A stretch of DNA of 64,000 nt from Idiomarina aquatica (GTDB lineage Bacteria > Pseudomonadota > Gammaproteobacteria > Enterobacterales > Alteromonadaceae). Within the stretch, counting starts at the first letter, position 1, and each line of letters opens with the position of its first letter. The notes under the pieces were generated by a model, which made no database searches, was not told the origin of the DNA, and saw only the letters and a program-made list of their open reading frames with translations. The translations under genes were made by a program, and so were the position numbers. The DNA lies in assembly GCF_004362895.1 (NCBI RefSeq), contig NZ_SNXI01000012.1, positions 18,242 to 82,241 on the forward strand. Reading direction: 5' to 3'. Shown here piece by piece: positions 41,321-51,191 of the stretch.

Positions 41321-42325
41321 ATGCGCTGGTGGTTTAAAGAGTATAGTAGCGAGCAACACCTATTGCTCGCTCTACCTTATCTCAGCGATGTATGGCGCGC
41401 GTCCGGCGAGCCGGCGCAAAAAGCCATAAAACAGCTACAGCAACAACTTTCTTCCTCGGTTAATGTTCACTGTCTCGATTATCATAACATCGCCTATAAC
41501 GATATTTGGCTTCGCGATACCTTACCGTTATGGTTTAAACAGGCCAGCAGTTCTGGCTGGCAGGGGATTTTACCTGCTTTTGATGGATGGGGCGGAATAC
41601 AGCATCAGATAAAAGCCGATCAAACACTAGCACAGCGTTTATTCGACTATCCAATAAGTGCTGCGTGCTGGTGTGGTGAAGGCGGTATGTTCAGTCATAA
41701 CGGCGAGTGGTTACTGGTGGGAATGGCGTGTTTAAAGCAACGCAATCCCGGCATGACCGAAGCGTACTTAAAGAACCTTATTAGCAATACTTTTAGCCCG
41801 TTAAAACCAATATTTGTTGATACCCGCTTGAGTGCTGACGAAACCGGCGGACATATTGATAACATGGCGCTGTTTATTGATGATGACACGCTGCTTTTCT
41901 GTACTACCGATGATCCGAATCATCCTGACTATCAGGCGTGCCGGAAATTAGAGAAAGCACTTGAGCAACTTCCGGATAGTATTAACAAAGTGGCTTTGCC
42001 GCTACCCTATCCGCAGTCAGCGACAGTCGCAGAACGTCGTGGTTTGGCTCGCATAACGGGTGCGTTGCAGCGCACCACCGCAGTTAAATTGTTGTGTAGC
42101 TACGTTAATGTTGTTGCCATAGGAAACATCATTGTGCTGCCGCACTATCAAATTGATTACGATGCCGTTGCGTTACACTGTTTACAGCAGGCATTGCCGG
42201 GTAAAACGATAGTGTCGGCGGCCGCGCGCGAGTTTGTGCTCGGCGGCGGGGGACTGCATTGTATTAGCCATTCTGTGCCGGCGGCAGTGGCGCAATCTGT
42301 AATCGCTGACGGCCACGTTCTTTAG
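41321..42325 (+). CDS. Agmatine deiminase / peptidyl-arginine deiminase family protein
   Basis: This is a 334-residue pentein-fold hydrolase. The catalytic Cys is in GGGGLHCISH near residue 311, with upstream active-site stretches NDIWLRDTLP, GEGGMFS and DETGGHIDN. These cover the Asp-Glu-His-Cys set of agmatine deiminases (AguA). The reaction would release ammonia from agmatine to give N-carbamoylputrescine. It starts 1 nt after rluB ends and overlaps the convergent GGDEF gene by 62 nt. No polyamine gene is next to it, so agmatine as substrate is inferred. Confidence 0.88.
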   Translation: MRWWFKEYSSEQHLLLALPYLSDVWRASGEPAQKAIKQLQQQLSSSVNVHCLDYHNIAYNDIWLRDTLPLWFKQASSSGWQGILPAFDGWGGIQHQIKADQTLAQRLFDYPISAACWCGEGGMFSHNGEWLLVGMACLKQRNPGMTEAYLKNLISNTFSPLKPIFVDTRLSADETGGHIDNMALFIDDDTLLFCTTDDPNHPDYQACRKLEKALEQLPDSINKVALPLPYPQSATVAERRGLARITGALQRTTAVKLLCSYVNVVAIGNIIVLPHYQIDYDAVALHCLQQALPGKTIVSAAAREFVLGGGGLHCISHSVPAAVAQSVIADGHVL

Positions 42326-44132
42326 CAGCGTACAGCACGTCATCAGCACGCTTATAGAGTCGCTCGAAGGTATCATCGGCAGTCGCTTCGGCAAAGCCCA
42401 TCGAAAAGGTTACCCGATAATCTCTGGGCAATCCTTTGATTTCAACCTCGTTCATACGATTAAGAATGCGTGAAAAAATCAGTTCGGCATCATTTTCTGA
42501 CGCATCGAATAACACTAATAACCACTCTTCTCCGCCCATGCGGCCGAAATGGTCCTGCCGTCGCAAACATTCCTGTGTAACATCCGCGAACCGCTTGAGT
42601 ACGGCATCGCCTACGTCATGCCCAAAGGAATCATTGACCTGTTTAAAGTAATCAAAATCAATAATAGCCAATGCCAGTGCGGCCTTATTCTGACGAACTT
42701 GCTCAAGACCCAATTTACAATGGCGAACAACCGCGCGGCGATTCGGTGCTCCGGTTAAATCGTCTTTAAGTGCTAACTCTGCATAGCGGCGTCTGGAGCG
42801 CATTTGTTGGTACAAAAAGTAACTGATCAATAGCACAATGGCAGCCCCTGAAAACAACAGCCACAGCATCAGGTAATTGGATGTCTGCTGTTCCTGTAAT
42901 TGCAGTTGTTGTAGCTGGTTTTCCTTTTGCAGCAACTCATTGGTTGCCTCCTGCTCGCGGATTTCCAGGCGTACCATAATTTCCTGTATTTGCTTGTTTT
43001 GCACTTCAGCCTGACGCTCAAGCAAATAATCAACGGACGTCTTGTAGGCCTGCAATGCTAGCTCGGCGTTACCCTGTTGCTGATGATAGTCGGAAATAAT
43101 TTCATATAGTCGTTGCTTCAGGGTTACGTCTTGCAGCGTGTTAATAAGCGACTGCGTGGTGTCAATAACACCTTTTGCCGATGCTAATCGTGCCTCGGCC
43201 AATAAAATCTCTGCTTTCAGTAGCAGCGACTGTGCTTCCATTGGATGAGCTGCGGCATCGCGAAAGTCGGGTAGGGTTTTATCCAGTAAGGTTAGAGCAA
43301 TATCATTATTGCCTTGCTGATGTTCTATTTCTGCCAGTCGCATTTGGGCGTATGCGACACCCAGGCCGTCATTGATACTGCGACTGGTTTGCAGTGCTTG
43401 CTCAAAAAATTCACGTGCTTGCGAAAGTTCTCCTGTCCGGGCATAGGCACGGGCCAGATTGTATTCTGCCACCGAACGATCCCAGGCACCGAGTGAATCC
43501 CTTGCTATTTCGTAAGCATCCCGAATGTGTTCTAAGGCGATCCCCGTGGCTCCAACATCCAGATAAATGGCACCAATCAGACTATGAAACTCAAGTTGCA
43601 GGCGCGGCAAATCGGAACGCTGTTCGGCTTCTAGTGACTCCAGTATTTCCAGTGCGCGGGCAACGTCACCTGAATCGTGAAAGACCTGCGCCTCAAGTAT
43701 CTCAGCCTCTATAAATAGGTTGTTATTGCCACTAGCTTTAGCTGCTTCTACGGCGTAGGCGGCACTTGCTGCAGCGCGGTTTAAAATGCTCCGTTGTAAA
43801 AAGTACCAGCCCTGGTTAATACGCAATAACGCGGTAGCTACGGGGTCATCAGCAATATTTGCAAAGCGAAGCCCTTCCTCGATAGTAGACTGAACTTGAT
43901 CCTCATTACCGGAATAGCGCAGCGCTTCGGCGCGCAGGGCGTAGGCCATAGCTAATTTGGAAAAATCACGCTGACTGTCGTAGGTTTCTATCCACTGCTG
44001 GCTGGTTTCTAACCATTTGTCGGGGTCACTACTGGCATCAATCCGCCATTGCTGCCACGGCTCAGATGCCAGACCGGGTAGGCTGGAGAGCAAAAAACTT
44101 AAAATGATGAGAGCGCGAAATGTCAGCTTCAC
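42264..44132 (-). CDS. TPR-containing diguanylate cyclase, membrane-anchored
   Basis: This is a 622-residue protein with a signal peptide (LRALIILSFLLSSLPGLASE), a long periplasmic array of TPR-like helical repeats (about 30-370) and a coiled-coil segment rich in Gln and Glu (about 375-415). A single membrane helix follows near 418-440, then a cytoplasmic GGDEF domain. The active site reads GGEEW, where the usual last Phe is Trp; the catalytic Glu residues are kept, so activity is likely. No RxxD I-site is evident at the usual place. Its 3' end overlaps the convergent deiminase gene by 62 nt. The periplasmic ligand or partner is unknown. Confidence 0.88.
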   Translation of the reverse strand: MKLTFRALIILSFLLSSLPGLASEPWQQWRIDASSDPDKWLETSQQWIETYDSQRDFSKLAMAYALRAEALRYSGNEDQVQSTIEEGLRFANIADDPVATALLRINQGWYFLQRSILNRAAASAAYAVEAAKASGNNNLFIEAEILEAQVFHDSGDVARALEILESLEAEQRSDLPRLQLEFHSLIGAIYLDVGATGIALEHIRDAYEIARDSLGAWDRSVAEYNLARAYARTGELSQAREFFEQALQTSRSINDGLGVAYAQMRLAEIEHQQGNNDIALTLLDKTLPDFRDAAAHPMEAQSLLLKAEILLAEARLASAKGVIDTTQSLINTLQDVTLKQRLYEIISDYHQQQGNAELALQAYKTSVDYLLERQAEVQNKQIQEIMVRLEIREQEATNELLQKENQLQQLQLQEQQTSNYLMLWLLFSGAAIVLLISYFLYQQMRSRRRYAELALKDDLTGAPNRRAVVRHCKLGLEQVRQNKAALALAIIDFDYFKQVNDSFGHDVGDAVLKRFADVTQECLRRQDHFGRMGGEEWLLVLFDASENDAELIFSRILNRMNEVEIKGLPRDYRVTFSMGFAEATADDTFERLYKRADDVLYAAKERGRQRLQIAPLPPAQNG

Positions 44133-44192
44133 GATTTACTCATATAACAGGTTATAAAGTGAGTGTATTACAACGATCGCAGCTTGTCCCTA

Positions 44193-44918
44193 TCAGTTTT
44201 TACCAGCAACACTAAAAACCACGCTTAAACGCGCTTCGATCTCTTGCGCTCCAGGTAGTGACGGGGATTTAGAGCGACTATCCATAGCTGCCATTTCGAA
44301 CATTACCGGACGCGCCATAGATTGCTCCTGGACGCTCATCACGGATACGATCTCGAGTCCTGCTGTAGTGGCGATAAACTCGGCCTTGCTACGGGCATTT
44401 TCGAAGGCCTTTTGTAATGCTTGTTGATACAGCTGTTGCTGGTCTGATACTTCAAAACGCACCTGGCCGACGCGGGTCACACCCTGTGCAATGGCTAAAT
44501 CGATAATTTGATCGTATAGCGCTAAACTGGGCAGCGTAACATCGATATTTCGGCTTACTATAAAGCCACTTTGTTCGCGCTTGCCATCGTTATCCGTCTC
44601 GTATTGGGGATAAATACTGAGCTGGAATGACTGAATATTATCGCGCGGAATATCGCGATCGAGTAAATCATCGATTAAGCGCGTGGTATATTGGTCAACC
44701 TGGGTTTTTAATGCGCTAAGTTTGTTACCGCGCTGTTCGATAGCGAAGCTTATCGAGGCTTGGTCAGGTACCGCACTTACGCTGGCTGCCCCGGTAACGC
44801 TGATACCTGATTGCTGGCCACGATCAAAAGTTTGGCCGTACGCAGTAAACGACATAAGCAATGCTAAACCGACCGTTAGCAACAGGGTAGGTTTCCAAAA
44901 TGGATCGGAGTGTTTCAT
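44193..44918 (-). CDS. SIMPL-domain protein (DUF541, YggE-like), exported
   Basis: This is a 241-residue periplasmic protein with a signal peptide (LLTVGLALLMSFTAYG) followed by a complete SIMPL domain (ISVTGAASVSAVPDQASISFAIEQRGNK at its start). YggE relatives are linked to oxidative-stress tolerance, but the biochemical role is unclear. It is divergent from recX with 50 nt between starts. It lies downstream of nothing on its strand except the GGDEF gene, 60 nt further on. Confidence 0.9.
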   Translation of the reverse strand: MKHSDPFWKPTLLLTVGLALLMSFTAYGQTFDRGQQSGISVTGAASVSAVPDQASISFAIEQRGNKLSALKTQVDQYTTRLIDDLLDRDIPRDNIQSFQLSIYPQYETDNDGKREQSGFIVSRNIDVTLPSLALYDQIIDLAIAQGVTRVGQVRFEVSDQQQLYQQALQKAFENARSKAEFIATTAGLEIVSVMSVQEQSMARPVMFEMAAMDSRSKSPSLPGAQEIEARLSVVFSVAGKN

Positions 44919-44968
44919 TATTATGCTTTACCTAAGGTCTGCCGAATTTGCCAAATTGGAGTCACTAC

Positions 44969-45457
44969 ATGGATAAAAGTTCCACAATGGGCGAAAAAAG
45001 CGAACAAGAACAACGACAAACACTAAAAGATAGTGCGTTTAGATTACTGGCTCGGCGCGAACACAGCCAATTTGAGTTGCGCCAAAAATTGGCGCAAAAA
45101 GGCTGGCCTAAAAGCTGGATTGTGGAACTGGTTAATTGGCTGGCCGAAGAGGGTTGGCAAAGCGATGAACGGTTTGCGCAAAGCTTTGTTCGAGACAAAC
45201 TCATGCAGCGTCAGGGGCGCTTGAAAATTATTGCGCAGGCAACCCAACAACGCGGGCTTGATAGAGAATTGTTGGAGCAGGTACTGGCTCAACACGAAGT
45301 AGACTGGCGTTCGCAGTGTCGTGAGGTGCATGCCCGTAAATTCGGCGAACAACCGCCCGAAGATAAAAAACAATGGGCTAAACGGGTTCGCTATTTACAG
45401 CAACGGGGTTTTAACAGCGATGAAATTTTTGCCGTATTAGGCGAGCTCGAGCGCTAG
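44969..45457 (+). CDS. recX: Regulatory protein RecX
   Basis: This is a 162-residue helical protein that modulates RecA filaments. It has three RecX three-helix repeats; signatures are LLARREHSQFELRQKL, EEGWQSDERFAQSFVRDKL and the final KRVRYLQQRGFNSDEIFAVL. ATG 44969 has GGAG seven nucleotides upstream, which favours it over the later ATG at 44987. recX precedes alaS as in E. coli, but recA is not next to it; the gene upstream is a divergent SIMPL protein. Confidence 0.92.
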   Translation: MDKSSTMGEKSEQEQRQTLKDSAFRLLARREHSQFELRQKLAQKGWPKSWIVELVNWLAEEGWQSDERFAQSFVRDKLMQRQGRLKIIAQATQQRGLDRELLEQVLAQHEVDWRSQCREVHARKFGEQPPEDKKQWAKRVRYLQQRGFNSDEIFAVLGELER

Positions 45458-45541
45458 GCGTAGGATTCTGTTCATGCTAATCTTACGCGTATATTTTGAT
45501 TGAAATTCGCCCGTGGCGGCAAACGTTCTATAGGATCTTAA

Positions 45542-48145
45542 ATGAGCATGAATAGCGCCCAAATTCGAGAGAAGTTTCTGCAGTTTTTTGCTGACCGAGG
45601 ACACGAGCGCGTCCCCTCAGCGTCTATGATTCCGGGCAATGACCCTACGTTATTATTCACTAATGCCGGTATGGTTCCATTTAAGGACGTTTTTCTGGGG
45701 ACCGATAAGCGCCGCTACACGCGTGCCACCTCAGCACAGCGTTGCCTGCGTGCCGGCGGCAAGCACAACGATCTGGAAAATGTCGGCTACACCGCGCGTC
45801 ACCATACATTCTTTGAAATGCTGGGTAACTTTAGTTTCGGTGATTACTTTAAACGCCAGGCTATTCAGTACGCATGGGAATTTTTGACCGAAGAGCTCGG
45901 ATTACCTGCTGAGAAACTCTGGGTTACGGTATTTACCGAGGATGACGAAGCCTACGATATTTGGGCAAAAGAAATTGGCGTGCCGGAAGATCGCATCTCG
46001 CGAATTGGCGAGAAAGATAACTTCTGGTCGATGGGCGATACTGGTCCTTGTGGCCCATGCTCTGAAGTCTTTTATGATCACGGCCCTGAGGTTTGGGGCG
46101 GCCCACCGGGAACACCGGAAGAAGACGGAGATCGCTTTATCGAGATCTGGAACCTGGTATTTATGCAATATAACCGTCAAGCGGACGGTACCATGGAGCC
46201 GCTGCCTGATCCCTCAATCGATACCGGCATGGGCCTGGAGCGCATTGCCGCTATTTTGCAAGGCGTGCACAGCAATTACGAAACCGATACCTTCCAGGCG
46301 CTGATAAAAGCGGCAGCAAAAGCGGTAGGCACGGACGATCTGCAAAGCAAATCGCTACGCGTTATTGCTGACCATATACGCTCTTGTTCATTTTTAATAG
46401 TGGATGGCGTGATGCCTTCAAACGAAGGCCGGGGTTACGTGTTGCGTCGGATTATCCGCCGGGCAGTGCGCCATGGTCACTTACTGGGTGCTAAGCAAGC
46501 GTTCTTTTACCAGTTAGTCGATGAACTGATTAACCAAATGGGCGATGCCTACCCTGAACTGAAGCAAAAACAGCAAGTTATCCAAGAGGCACTGCAACGC
46601 GAAGAACAGCAGTTTGCTAAAACCCTGGAACGTGGGCTGGTGATTTTAAACGAAGAAATAGCCAAGTTAAGCGACGGTGTTATTCCCGGCTCAGTAGTTT
46701 TTAAACTGTATGATACTTACGGTTTCCCGATGGACTTAACCGCTGACATCGCGCGCGAGCAAGAATTAACCATTGATGAAGCCGGTTTTGATGAGGCGAT
46801 GGCGGAGCAACGTCAACGCGCTCAGCAAAGTTCGCAATTCGGTGTTGATTACAACAGCCAGCTTAAATCATCGCAGCAAAGCGAATTCCTCGGCTATAGC
46901 GAAGACCAGGGTCAGTCAAACGTGGTCGAGCTGTTCAAGGATGGTAAGCAGGTTGAGCAATTAGCTGCGGGCGACAATGGCATTGTGGTACTGACGGCGA
47001 CGCCGTTTTATGCTGAAAGCGGTGGGCAAGTCGGCGATACCGGGCGGCTGCTGCTGGCTGACGGAGAGTTTGAGGTTAACGATACCCAGTATGTCGGTAA
47101 AGCCATCGCACATCACGGTACCGCAAAAGCTGCTATAAAGGTTAATCAAACAGTCACTGCCATTGTTGACGCTGAGCGTCGCGATAATATTCGTCGCAAC
47201 CACTCGGCTACCCATTTGTTACATGCTGAGCTGCGCAATTTATTGGGCGAGCACGTAAACCAGAAAGGTTCTTTGGTTGAAGCCGAGCGTATGCGTTTTG
47301 ACTTTTCTCACTTTGAACCGGTGAGTGCGAATCAATTGGCGCAATTAGAGCGTGAAGTTAACGCGCAAATCCGCGCTAATGTTGACCTGAAAACGCAACT
47401 AATGAACATCGAAGAAGCCAAAAAGGCTGGTGCGATGGCGTTATTTGGCGAAAAATATGACGATGATGTTCGGGTTGTCAGTATGGGCGATTTTTCGATG
47501 GAACTTTGTGGTGGTACACATGTTCGTGCCACGGGTGATATCGGTTTGTTCCGTATTATTAACGAAACGGGTATCGCATCGGGCGTGCGCCGCATTGAAG
47601 TTTTGACCGGCGCGGCAGCGATTAATTACACGCAACAGCAGCAGAAAATGCTGGATCAGTTAGCGGCTGAGTTTAAGACGGACCGTGATTCAGTCGGTGA
47701 AAAAGTTGCTCAGTTACAACACAAGAATAAAGAACTTGAACGCGACAAAGAGCAGCTACAACAAAAGCTTGCACAGCAGGCAGGCGGCGGTCTTGTTAAC
47801 CAGGCTACCGATATCGCCGGTATCAAAGTCATTGTTGCAGCACTCGAGGACACTGATGCTAAGGCGTTGCGTGGATTAGTTGATGATCTTAAGAACCAAT
47901 TATCATCAGGTATCGTATTACTTGGAACAGCACAGGCTAATAAAGTTAGCCTGATTGCTGGTGTAACCAAAGATTTGACGGCAAAGGTTAAGGCCGGTGA
48001 ACTTGTGAACCAAGCCGCAAACGTTGTCGGAGGTAAAGGTGGTGGACGTCCGGATATGGCTCAGGCCGGCGGCTCGCAACCTGAACATCTAAGTGAAGCC
48101 TTGGCGACCGCAACAACTTGGTTGGAGCAAACACTCAAAAATTAA
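45542..48145 (+). CDS. alaS: Alanyl-tRNA synthetase
   Basis: This is an 867-residue class II synthetase that charges and proofreads tRNA-Ala. The N-terminal catalytic domain opens with [19 protein letters not shown]; the editing domain has the zinc-binding [13 protein letters not shown] motif and [13 protein letters not shown]. The C-terminal DHHA1-like region ends in [15 protein letters not shown]. All are intact. It is followed by csrA 119 nt downstream, a widespread alaS-csrA arrangement. tRNA-Ala lies far upstream in the window. Confidence 0.98.
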   Translation: MSMNSAQIREKFLQFFADRGHERVPSASMIPGNDPTLLFTNAGMVPFKDVFLGTDKRRYTRATSAQRCLRAGGKHNDLENVGYTARHHTFFEMLGNFSFGDYFKRQAIQYAWEFLTEELGLPAEKLWVTVFTEDDEAYDIWAKEIGVPEDRISRIGEKDNFWSMGDTGPCGPCSEVFYDHGPEVWGGPPGTPEEDGDRFIEIWNLVFMQYNRQADGTMEPLPDPSIDTGMGLERIAAILQGVHSNYETDTFQALIKAAAKAVGTDDLQSKSLRVIADHIRSCSFLIVDGVMPSNEGRGYVLRRIIRRAVRHGHLLGAKQAFFYQLVDELINQMGDAYPELKQKQQVIQEALQREEQQFAKTLERGLVILNEEIAKLSDGVIPGSVVFKLYDTYGFPMDLTADIAREQELTIDEAGFDEAMAEQRQRAQQSSQFGVDYNSQLKSSQQSEFLGYSEDQGQSNVVELFKDGKQVEQLAAGDNGIVVLTATPFYAESGGQVGDTGRLLLADGEFEVNDTQYVGKAIAHHGTAKAAIKVNQTVTAIVDAERRDNIRRNHSATHLLHAELRNLLGEHVNQKGSLVEAERMRFDFSHFEPVSANQLAQLEREVNAQIRANVDLKTQLMNIEEAKKAGAMALFGEKYDDDVRVVSMGDFSMELCGGTHVRATGDIGLFRIINETGIASGVRRIEVLTGAAAINYTQQQQKMLDQLAAEFKTDRDSVGEKVAQLQHKNKELERDKEQLQQKLAQQAGGGLVNQATDIAGIKVIVAALEDTDAKALRGLVDDLKNQLSSGIVLLGTAQANKVSLIAGVTKDLTAKVKAGELVNQAANVVGGKGGGRPDMAQAGGSQPEHLSEALATATTWLEQTLKN

Positions 48146-48264
48146 CGTACATTTATATGTTTCGTTATAGTGTAATTGTTGCGGATGTTGTTAGACTGCC
48201 AATCAATAACTTAGGGAAACGTTCTAATTCGCGGTGAAGCGGAACAGTATTGAAGGAGCAAGTT

Positions 48265-48456
48265 ATGTTGATTTTGACACGCCGGGTAGGCGAAACACTG
48301 ATGATTGGCGACGATGTATCCGTAACGGTGCTCGGCGTAAAAGGTAATCAAGTGCGCATAGGCGTTAATGCACCGAAAGAAGTTTCCGTGCATCGCGAAG
48401 AAATTTACATGCGCATTCAGTCAGAAAAAGATGACGAACAGTCTAACGAAGAGTAA
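48265..48456 (+). CDS. csrA: Carbon storage regulator, global RNA-binding protein
   Basis: This is a 63-residue homodimeric RNA-binding protein that recognises GGA motifs in hairpin loops, repressing or stabilising mRNAs. The binding surface L4-T5-R6-R7 in [10 protein letters not shown] and the conserved V-HREEIY region with R44 are present. AAGGAGC lies 7 nt before ATG 48265, deciding this start over the GTG-like upstream codon. It has its own terminators downstream. This window also holds four repeats with paired ANGGA hairpins, which are candidate CsrA ligands. Confidence 0.97.
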   Translation: MLILTRRVGETLMIGDDVSVTVLGVKGNQVRIGVNAPKEVSVHREEIYMRIQSEKDDEQSNEE

Positions 48457-48466
48457 CGATTAGCAT

Positions 48467-48500
48467 ATAGGCCAGTAGTAAGTTACTGGCCTATTGTTTA
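48467..48500 (+). terminator. Hairpin downstream of csrA, first of two
   Basis: The 11-bp stem ATAGGCCAGTA/TACTGGCCTAT (48467-48494) is followed by TGTTTA. The T run is weak, so termination is probably completed by the next hairpin. Confidence 0.6.
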
Positions 48501-48508
48501 AAGTTGCT

Positions 48509-48540
48509 AAAAGCCAGCTAGTGCTGGCTTTTGTGTTTTT
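48509..48540 (+). terminator. Rho-independent terminator downstream of csrA
   Basis: The 10-bp stem AAAAGCCAGC/GCTGGCTTTT with loop TAGT is followed by GTGTTTTT on the plus strand. It separates csrA from the tRNA-Ser promoter. Confidence 0.85.
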
Positions 48541-48613
48541 ACAGGGTTTTGCCTGAAATCTAGTCGAGATGGTTAAATATCCCACACTTGAACGCTAGAT
48601 ACTAAAAAAGCAA

Positions 48614-48641
48614 TTGACATTATAGCCAACATCGCTAGAAT
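48614..48641 (+). promoter_or_regulatory. Promoter of the tRNA-Ser/tRNA-Arg operon
   Basis: TTGACA (48614-48619), a 16-nt spacer and TAGAAT (48636-48641) are followed by the GC-rich discriminator GCTCGCC. The tRNA-Ser gene begins 17 nt after the -10. Confidence 0.8.
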
Positions 48642-48658
48642 GCTCGCCACAACGTTAC

Positions 48659-48751
48659 GGAGAGGTGGCCGAGTGGCTGAAGGCGCTCCCCTGCTAAGGG
48701 AGTATAGGGTTTGTAGCCCTATCGAGGGTTCGAATCCCTCCCTCTCCGCCA
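48659..48751 (+). tRNA. tRNA-Ser (anticodon GCT)
   Basis: This is a 93-nt class II tRNA with acceptor GGAGAGG/CCTCTCC, anticodon loop CTGCTAA (GCT), a long variable arm (TAGGGTTTGTAGCCCTA) and encoded CCA. Confidence 0.96.
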
Positions 48752-48786
48752 CGTAACGTTTTACTGTTATAGTAAGTTTGAAATGC

Positions 48787-48863
48787 GCGCTCGTAGCTCA
48801 GCTGGATAGAGTACCTGGCTACGAACCAGGCGGTCGAAGGTTCGAATCCTTCCGAGCGCGCCA
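48787..48863 (+). tRNA. tRNA-Arg (anticodon ACG), copy 1
   Basis: This is a 77-nt tRNA with acceptor GCGCTCG/CGAGCGC, discriminator G, encoded CCA and anticodon loop CTACGAA (ACG, probably edited to ICG by TadA). Confidence 0.96.
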
Positions 48864-48883
48864 CTTTCAACACTGCCTACTGC

Positions 48884-48960
48884 GCGCTCGTAGCTCAGCT
48901 GGATAGAGTACCTGGCTACGAACCAGGCGGTCGAAGGTTCGAATCCTTCCGAGCGCGCCA
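48884..48960 (+). tRNA. tRNA-Arg (anticodon ACG), copy 2
   Basis: This is a 77-nt tRNA identical to the copy at 48787-48863, separated from it by 20 nt. It is the last gene of the tRNA-Ser/Arg operon. No hairpin terminator follows; the downstream 60 nt are very T-rich. Confidence 0.96.
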
Positions 48961-49085
48961 TTTCTTTGATTTTCCTTTATTTTATTTCTTTATAGTCACT
49001 ATATTCCCCTTTATCTACTTGCTAAGCCTGCTACCATAGTCTTTAATCTTTTTATAACATTTAGGCTTTATCTGCAGGAGTTGTC

Positions 49086-49343
49086 GTGACTGACTTATTT
49101 AGTAATGCCGCAGAAATTATGTTGGTCGGTATGGGCGCTGTGTTGGCGTTTTTGCTGCTATTGATCGCTGCTATGATGCTAATGGCAAAGGTGATCCCAC
49201 ACCCCGAGCCAACGACATCCCGCCAGAGCGCCACAGCGCAAGGATCCACAACGACAGGCGATAACGTATCACCTAAAGTCGTTGCAGCGATCAGTGCTGC
49301 GGTGCATCGTTATCGTTCGACTAACCAAAATCATAAAAAATAA
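49086..49343 (+). CDS. oadG: Oxaloacetate decarboxylase gamma subunit
   Basis: This is an 85-residue single-pass membrane subunit (helix about 12-35) with a hydrophilic cytoplasmic tail that holds the alpha and beta subunits together in the Na+ pump. It starts at GTG 49086 after GCAGGAG. The C-terminal '[17 protein letters not shown]' matches the OadG tail. It heads the oadGAB operon, 44 nt before oadA. Confidence 0.9.
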   Translation: MTDLFSNAAEIMLVGMGAVLAFLLLLIAAMMLMAKVIPHPEPTTSRQSATAQGSTTTGDNVSPKVVAAISAAVHRYRSTNQNHKK

Positions 49344-49387
49344 CGGTAGCGAGCCAGTCCGAACAAAAACTACAAGGAGAATTTTCC

Positions 49388-51184
49388 ATGAGTAACCCGC
49401 TTAAACTGACGGAGCTTGTGTTTCGTGATGCACACCAGTCTTTGCTAGCAACGCGTTTTCGTTTAGATGACATGCTACCGATGGCTGAAAAACTCGATAA
49501 AATTGGCTATTGGTCAATGGAATCCTGGGGCGGCGCAACCTTTGACTCTTGTATCCGTTATTTGGGTGAAGACCCATGGGAACGTATCCGCGAAATTAAA
49601 AAAGCGATGCCGAATACGCCACAGCAAATGCTACTGCGTGGACAAAACTTGTTGGGTTACCGTCATTATGCCGATGACGTGGTCAAACGTTTTGTAGAGC
49701 GGGCTAAGGAAAATGGCGTCGATGTGTTCCGTATTTTTGACGCGATGAATGACGTGCGCAATTTAGAAACCGCAATTAAAGCGGCGAAAGACGTTGATGG
49801 GCATGCGCAGGGCACCATGTCTTATACGGTAAGCCCGGTTCACACGCTGGAAAAATGGGTTGAGATGGCACAGCAGCTTGAAGATCTTGGCTGCGATTCA
49901 TTGTGTATCAAAGACATGGCAGGCTTGTTGCGTCCTAACGATGCATTTGAACTAGTCTCTGCATTAAAGAAAAATACTGACTTACCTATTGCTATGCAGT
50001 GCCACGCCACCACGGGTCTAAGCGTTGCGACTTACCAAAAGTCGATCGATGCCGGCATTGATATGCTGGATACGGCTATCTCGTCAATGAGTATGACCTA
50101 TGGTCATTCACCGACAGAAACCCTGGTAGCGATGACGGAGAACACCGAGCGCGATACCGGACTGGACCTGGTTGCTTTGGAAGAAATAGCCAGTTACTTC
50201 CGTGATGTGCGTAAGAAGTATGCCCAGTTCGAAGGTTCACTCAAAGGGGTTGATGCGCGTATCTTGTTAGCTCAAGTTCCGGGTGGCATGTTAACCAACA
50301 TGGAAAACCAGTTAAAAGAGCAGGGTGCAATTGATAAGTTTGACCAGGTTTTAGAAGAGATACCAAAAGTACGTGAAGATCTTGGTTATATTCCACTGGT
50401 GACGCCGACCTCCCAAATCGTTGGCACGCAAGCGGTATTAAATGTCCTAAGCGGAGAGCGGTACGCCAATATTTCTAAAGAAACGGCTGCGGTGTTAAAA
50501 GGCGAATATGGTGCGACCGCAGCGCCGGTCAACGAAGAATTACAAAAACGCGTATTGGATGGTGCCGAGGCCATCACTCAACGCCCTGCCGACCTGCTTG
50601 ATAACGAGCTCGATGAGTTAACTGATGAGCTCAAGCAAAAAGCTAAGGACGAGGATATTCGCCTGGCTGACGACGTTGTTGATGATGTTTTGACCTATGC
50701 ATTGTTCCCACAAATCGGTCTGAAGTTTCTTAAAAATCGTGATAACCCGGATGCCTTTGAACCTGCGCCAACCGAAGCAAAAGAACAGCAGGCCGAGGAT
50801 CAAGCCCAGACAACTAATGCCTCTGCAGCTGGCCCGGAACAATACGATATTGATGTCGACGGTCAGCGCTTCCGCGTGACGGTTGGTCCGGCAGGCGAAC
50901 TTAACGATGTACAGCCGGCTCCGTCTAACCAAAGTGACGGCCAACAAGCTTCCGGCTCAGCAGCTGCGGGCGGTAATACGATTAAAGCCCCATTGGCCGG
51001 CAATATCTTTAAAGTCGTGGCAAAAGAGGGTCAATCAGTTAAAGCCGGTGACGTCGTCATTGTTATGGAAGCCATGAAGATGGAAACCGATATTAAAGCT
51101 GAGTCTGACGGCACCGTCACCTCTTTACAGGTTAAAGAGGGTGACGCTGTGTCTGTGGGTGATGAACTGGTAACGCTGGGTTAA
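49388..51184 (+). CDS. oadA: Oxaloacetate decarboxylase alpha subunit (biotin carboxyl carrier)
   Basis: This is a 598-residue cytoplasmic subunit. The carboxyltransferase barrel starts [17 protein letters not shown] and contains the metal ligands, including the Asp of RDAHQS and the QCHATTG region. The conserved carboxyltransferase domain follows, then a Gln/Ala-rich linker. The C-terminal biotinyl domain has the biotin lysine in EAMKMET. It transfers the carboxyl group of oxaloacetate to biotin, which OadB then decarboxylates while exporting sodium. The linker after residue 460 is low-complexity. Confidence 0.96.
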   Translation: MSNPLKLTELVFRDAHQSLLATRFRLDDMLPMAEKLDKIGYWSMESWGGATFDSCIRYLGEDPWERIREIKKAMPNTPQQMLLRGQNLLGYRHYADDVVKRFVERAKENGVDVFRIFDAMNDVRNLETAIKAAKDVDGHAQGTMSYTVSPVHTLEKWVEMAQQLEDLGCDSLCIKDMAGLLRPNDAFELVSALKKNTDLPIAMQCHATTGLSVATYQKSIDAGIDMLDTAISSMSMTYGHSPTETLVAMTENTERDTGLDLVALEEIASYFRDVRKKYAQFEGSLKGVDARILLAQVPGGMLTNMENQLKEQGAIDKFDQVLEEIPKVREDLGYIPLVTPTSQIVGTQAVLNVLSGERYANISKETAAVLKGEYGATAAPVNEELQKRVLDGAEAITQRPADLLDNELDELTDELKQKAKDEDIRLADDVVDDVLTYALFPQIGLKFLKNRDNPDAFEPAPTEAKEQQAEDQAQTTNASAAGPEQYDIDVDGQRFRVTVGPAGELNDVQPAPSNQSDGQQASGSAAAGGNTIKAPLAGNIFKVVAKEGQSVKAGDVVIVMEAMKMETDIKAESDGTVTSLQVKEGDAVSVGDELVTLG

Positions 51185-51191
51185 ATAAATT

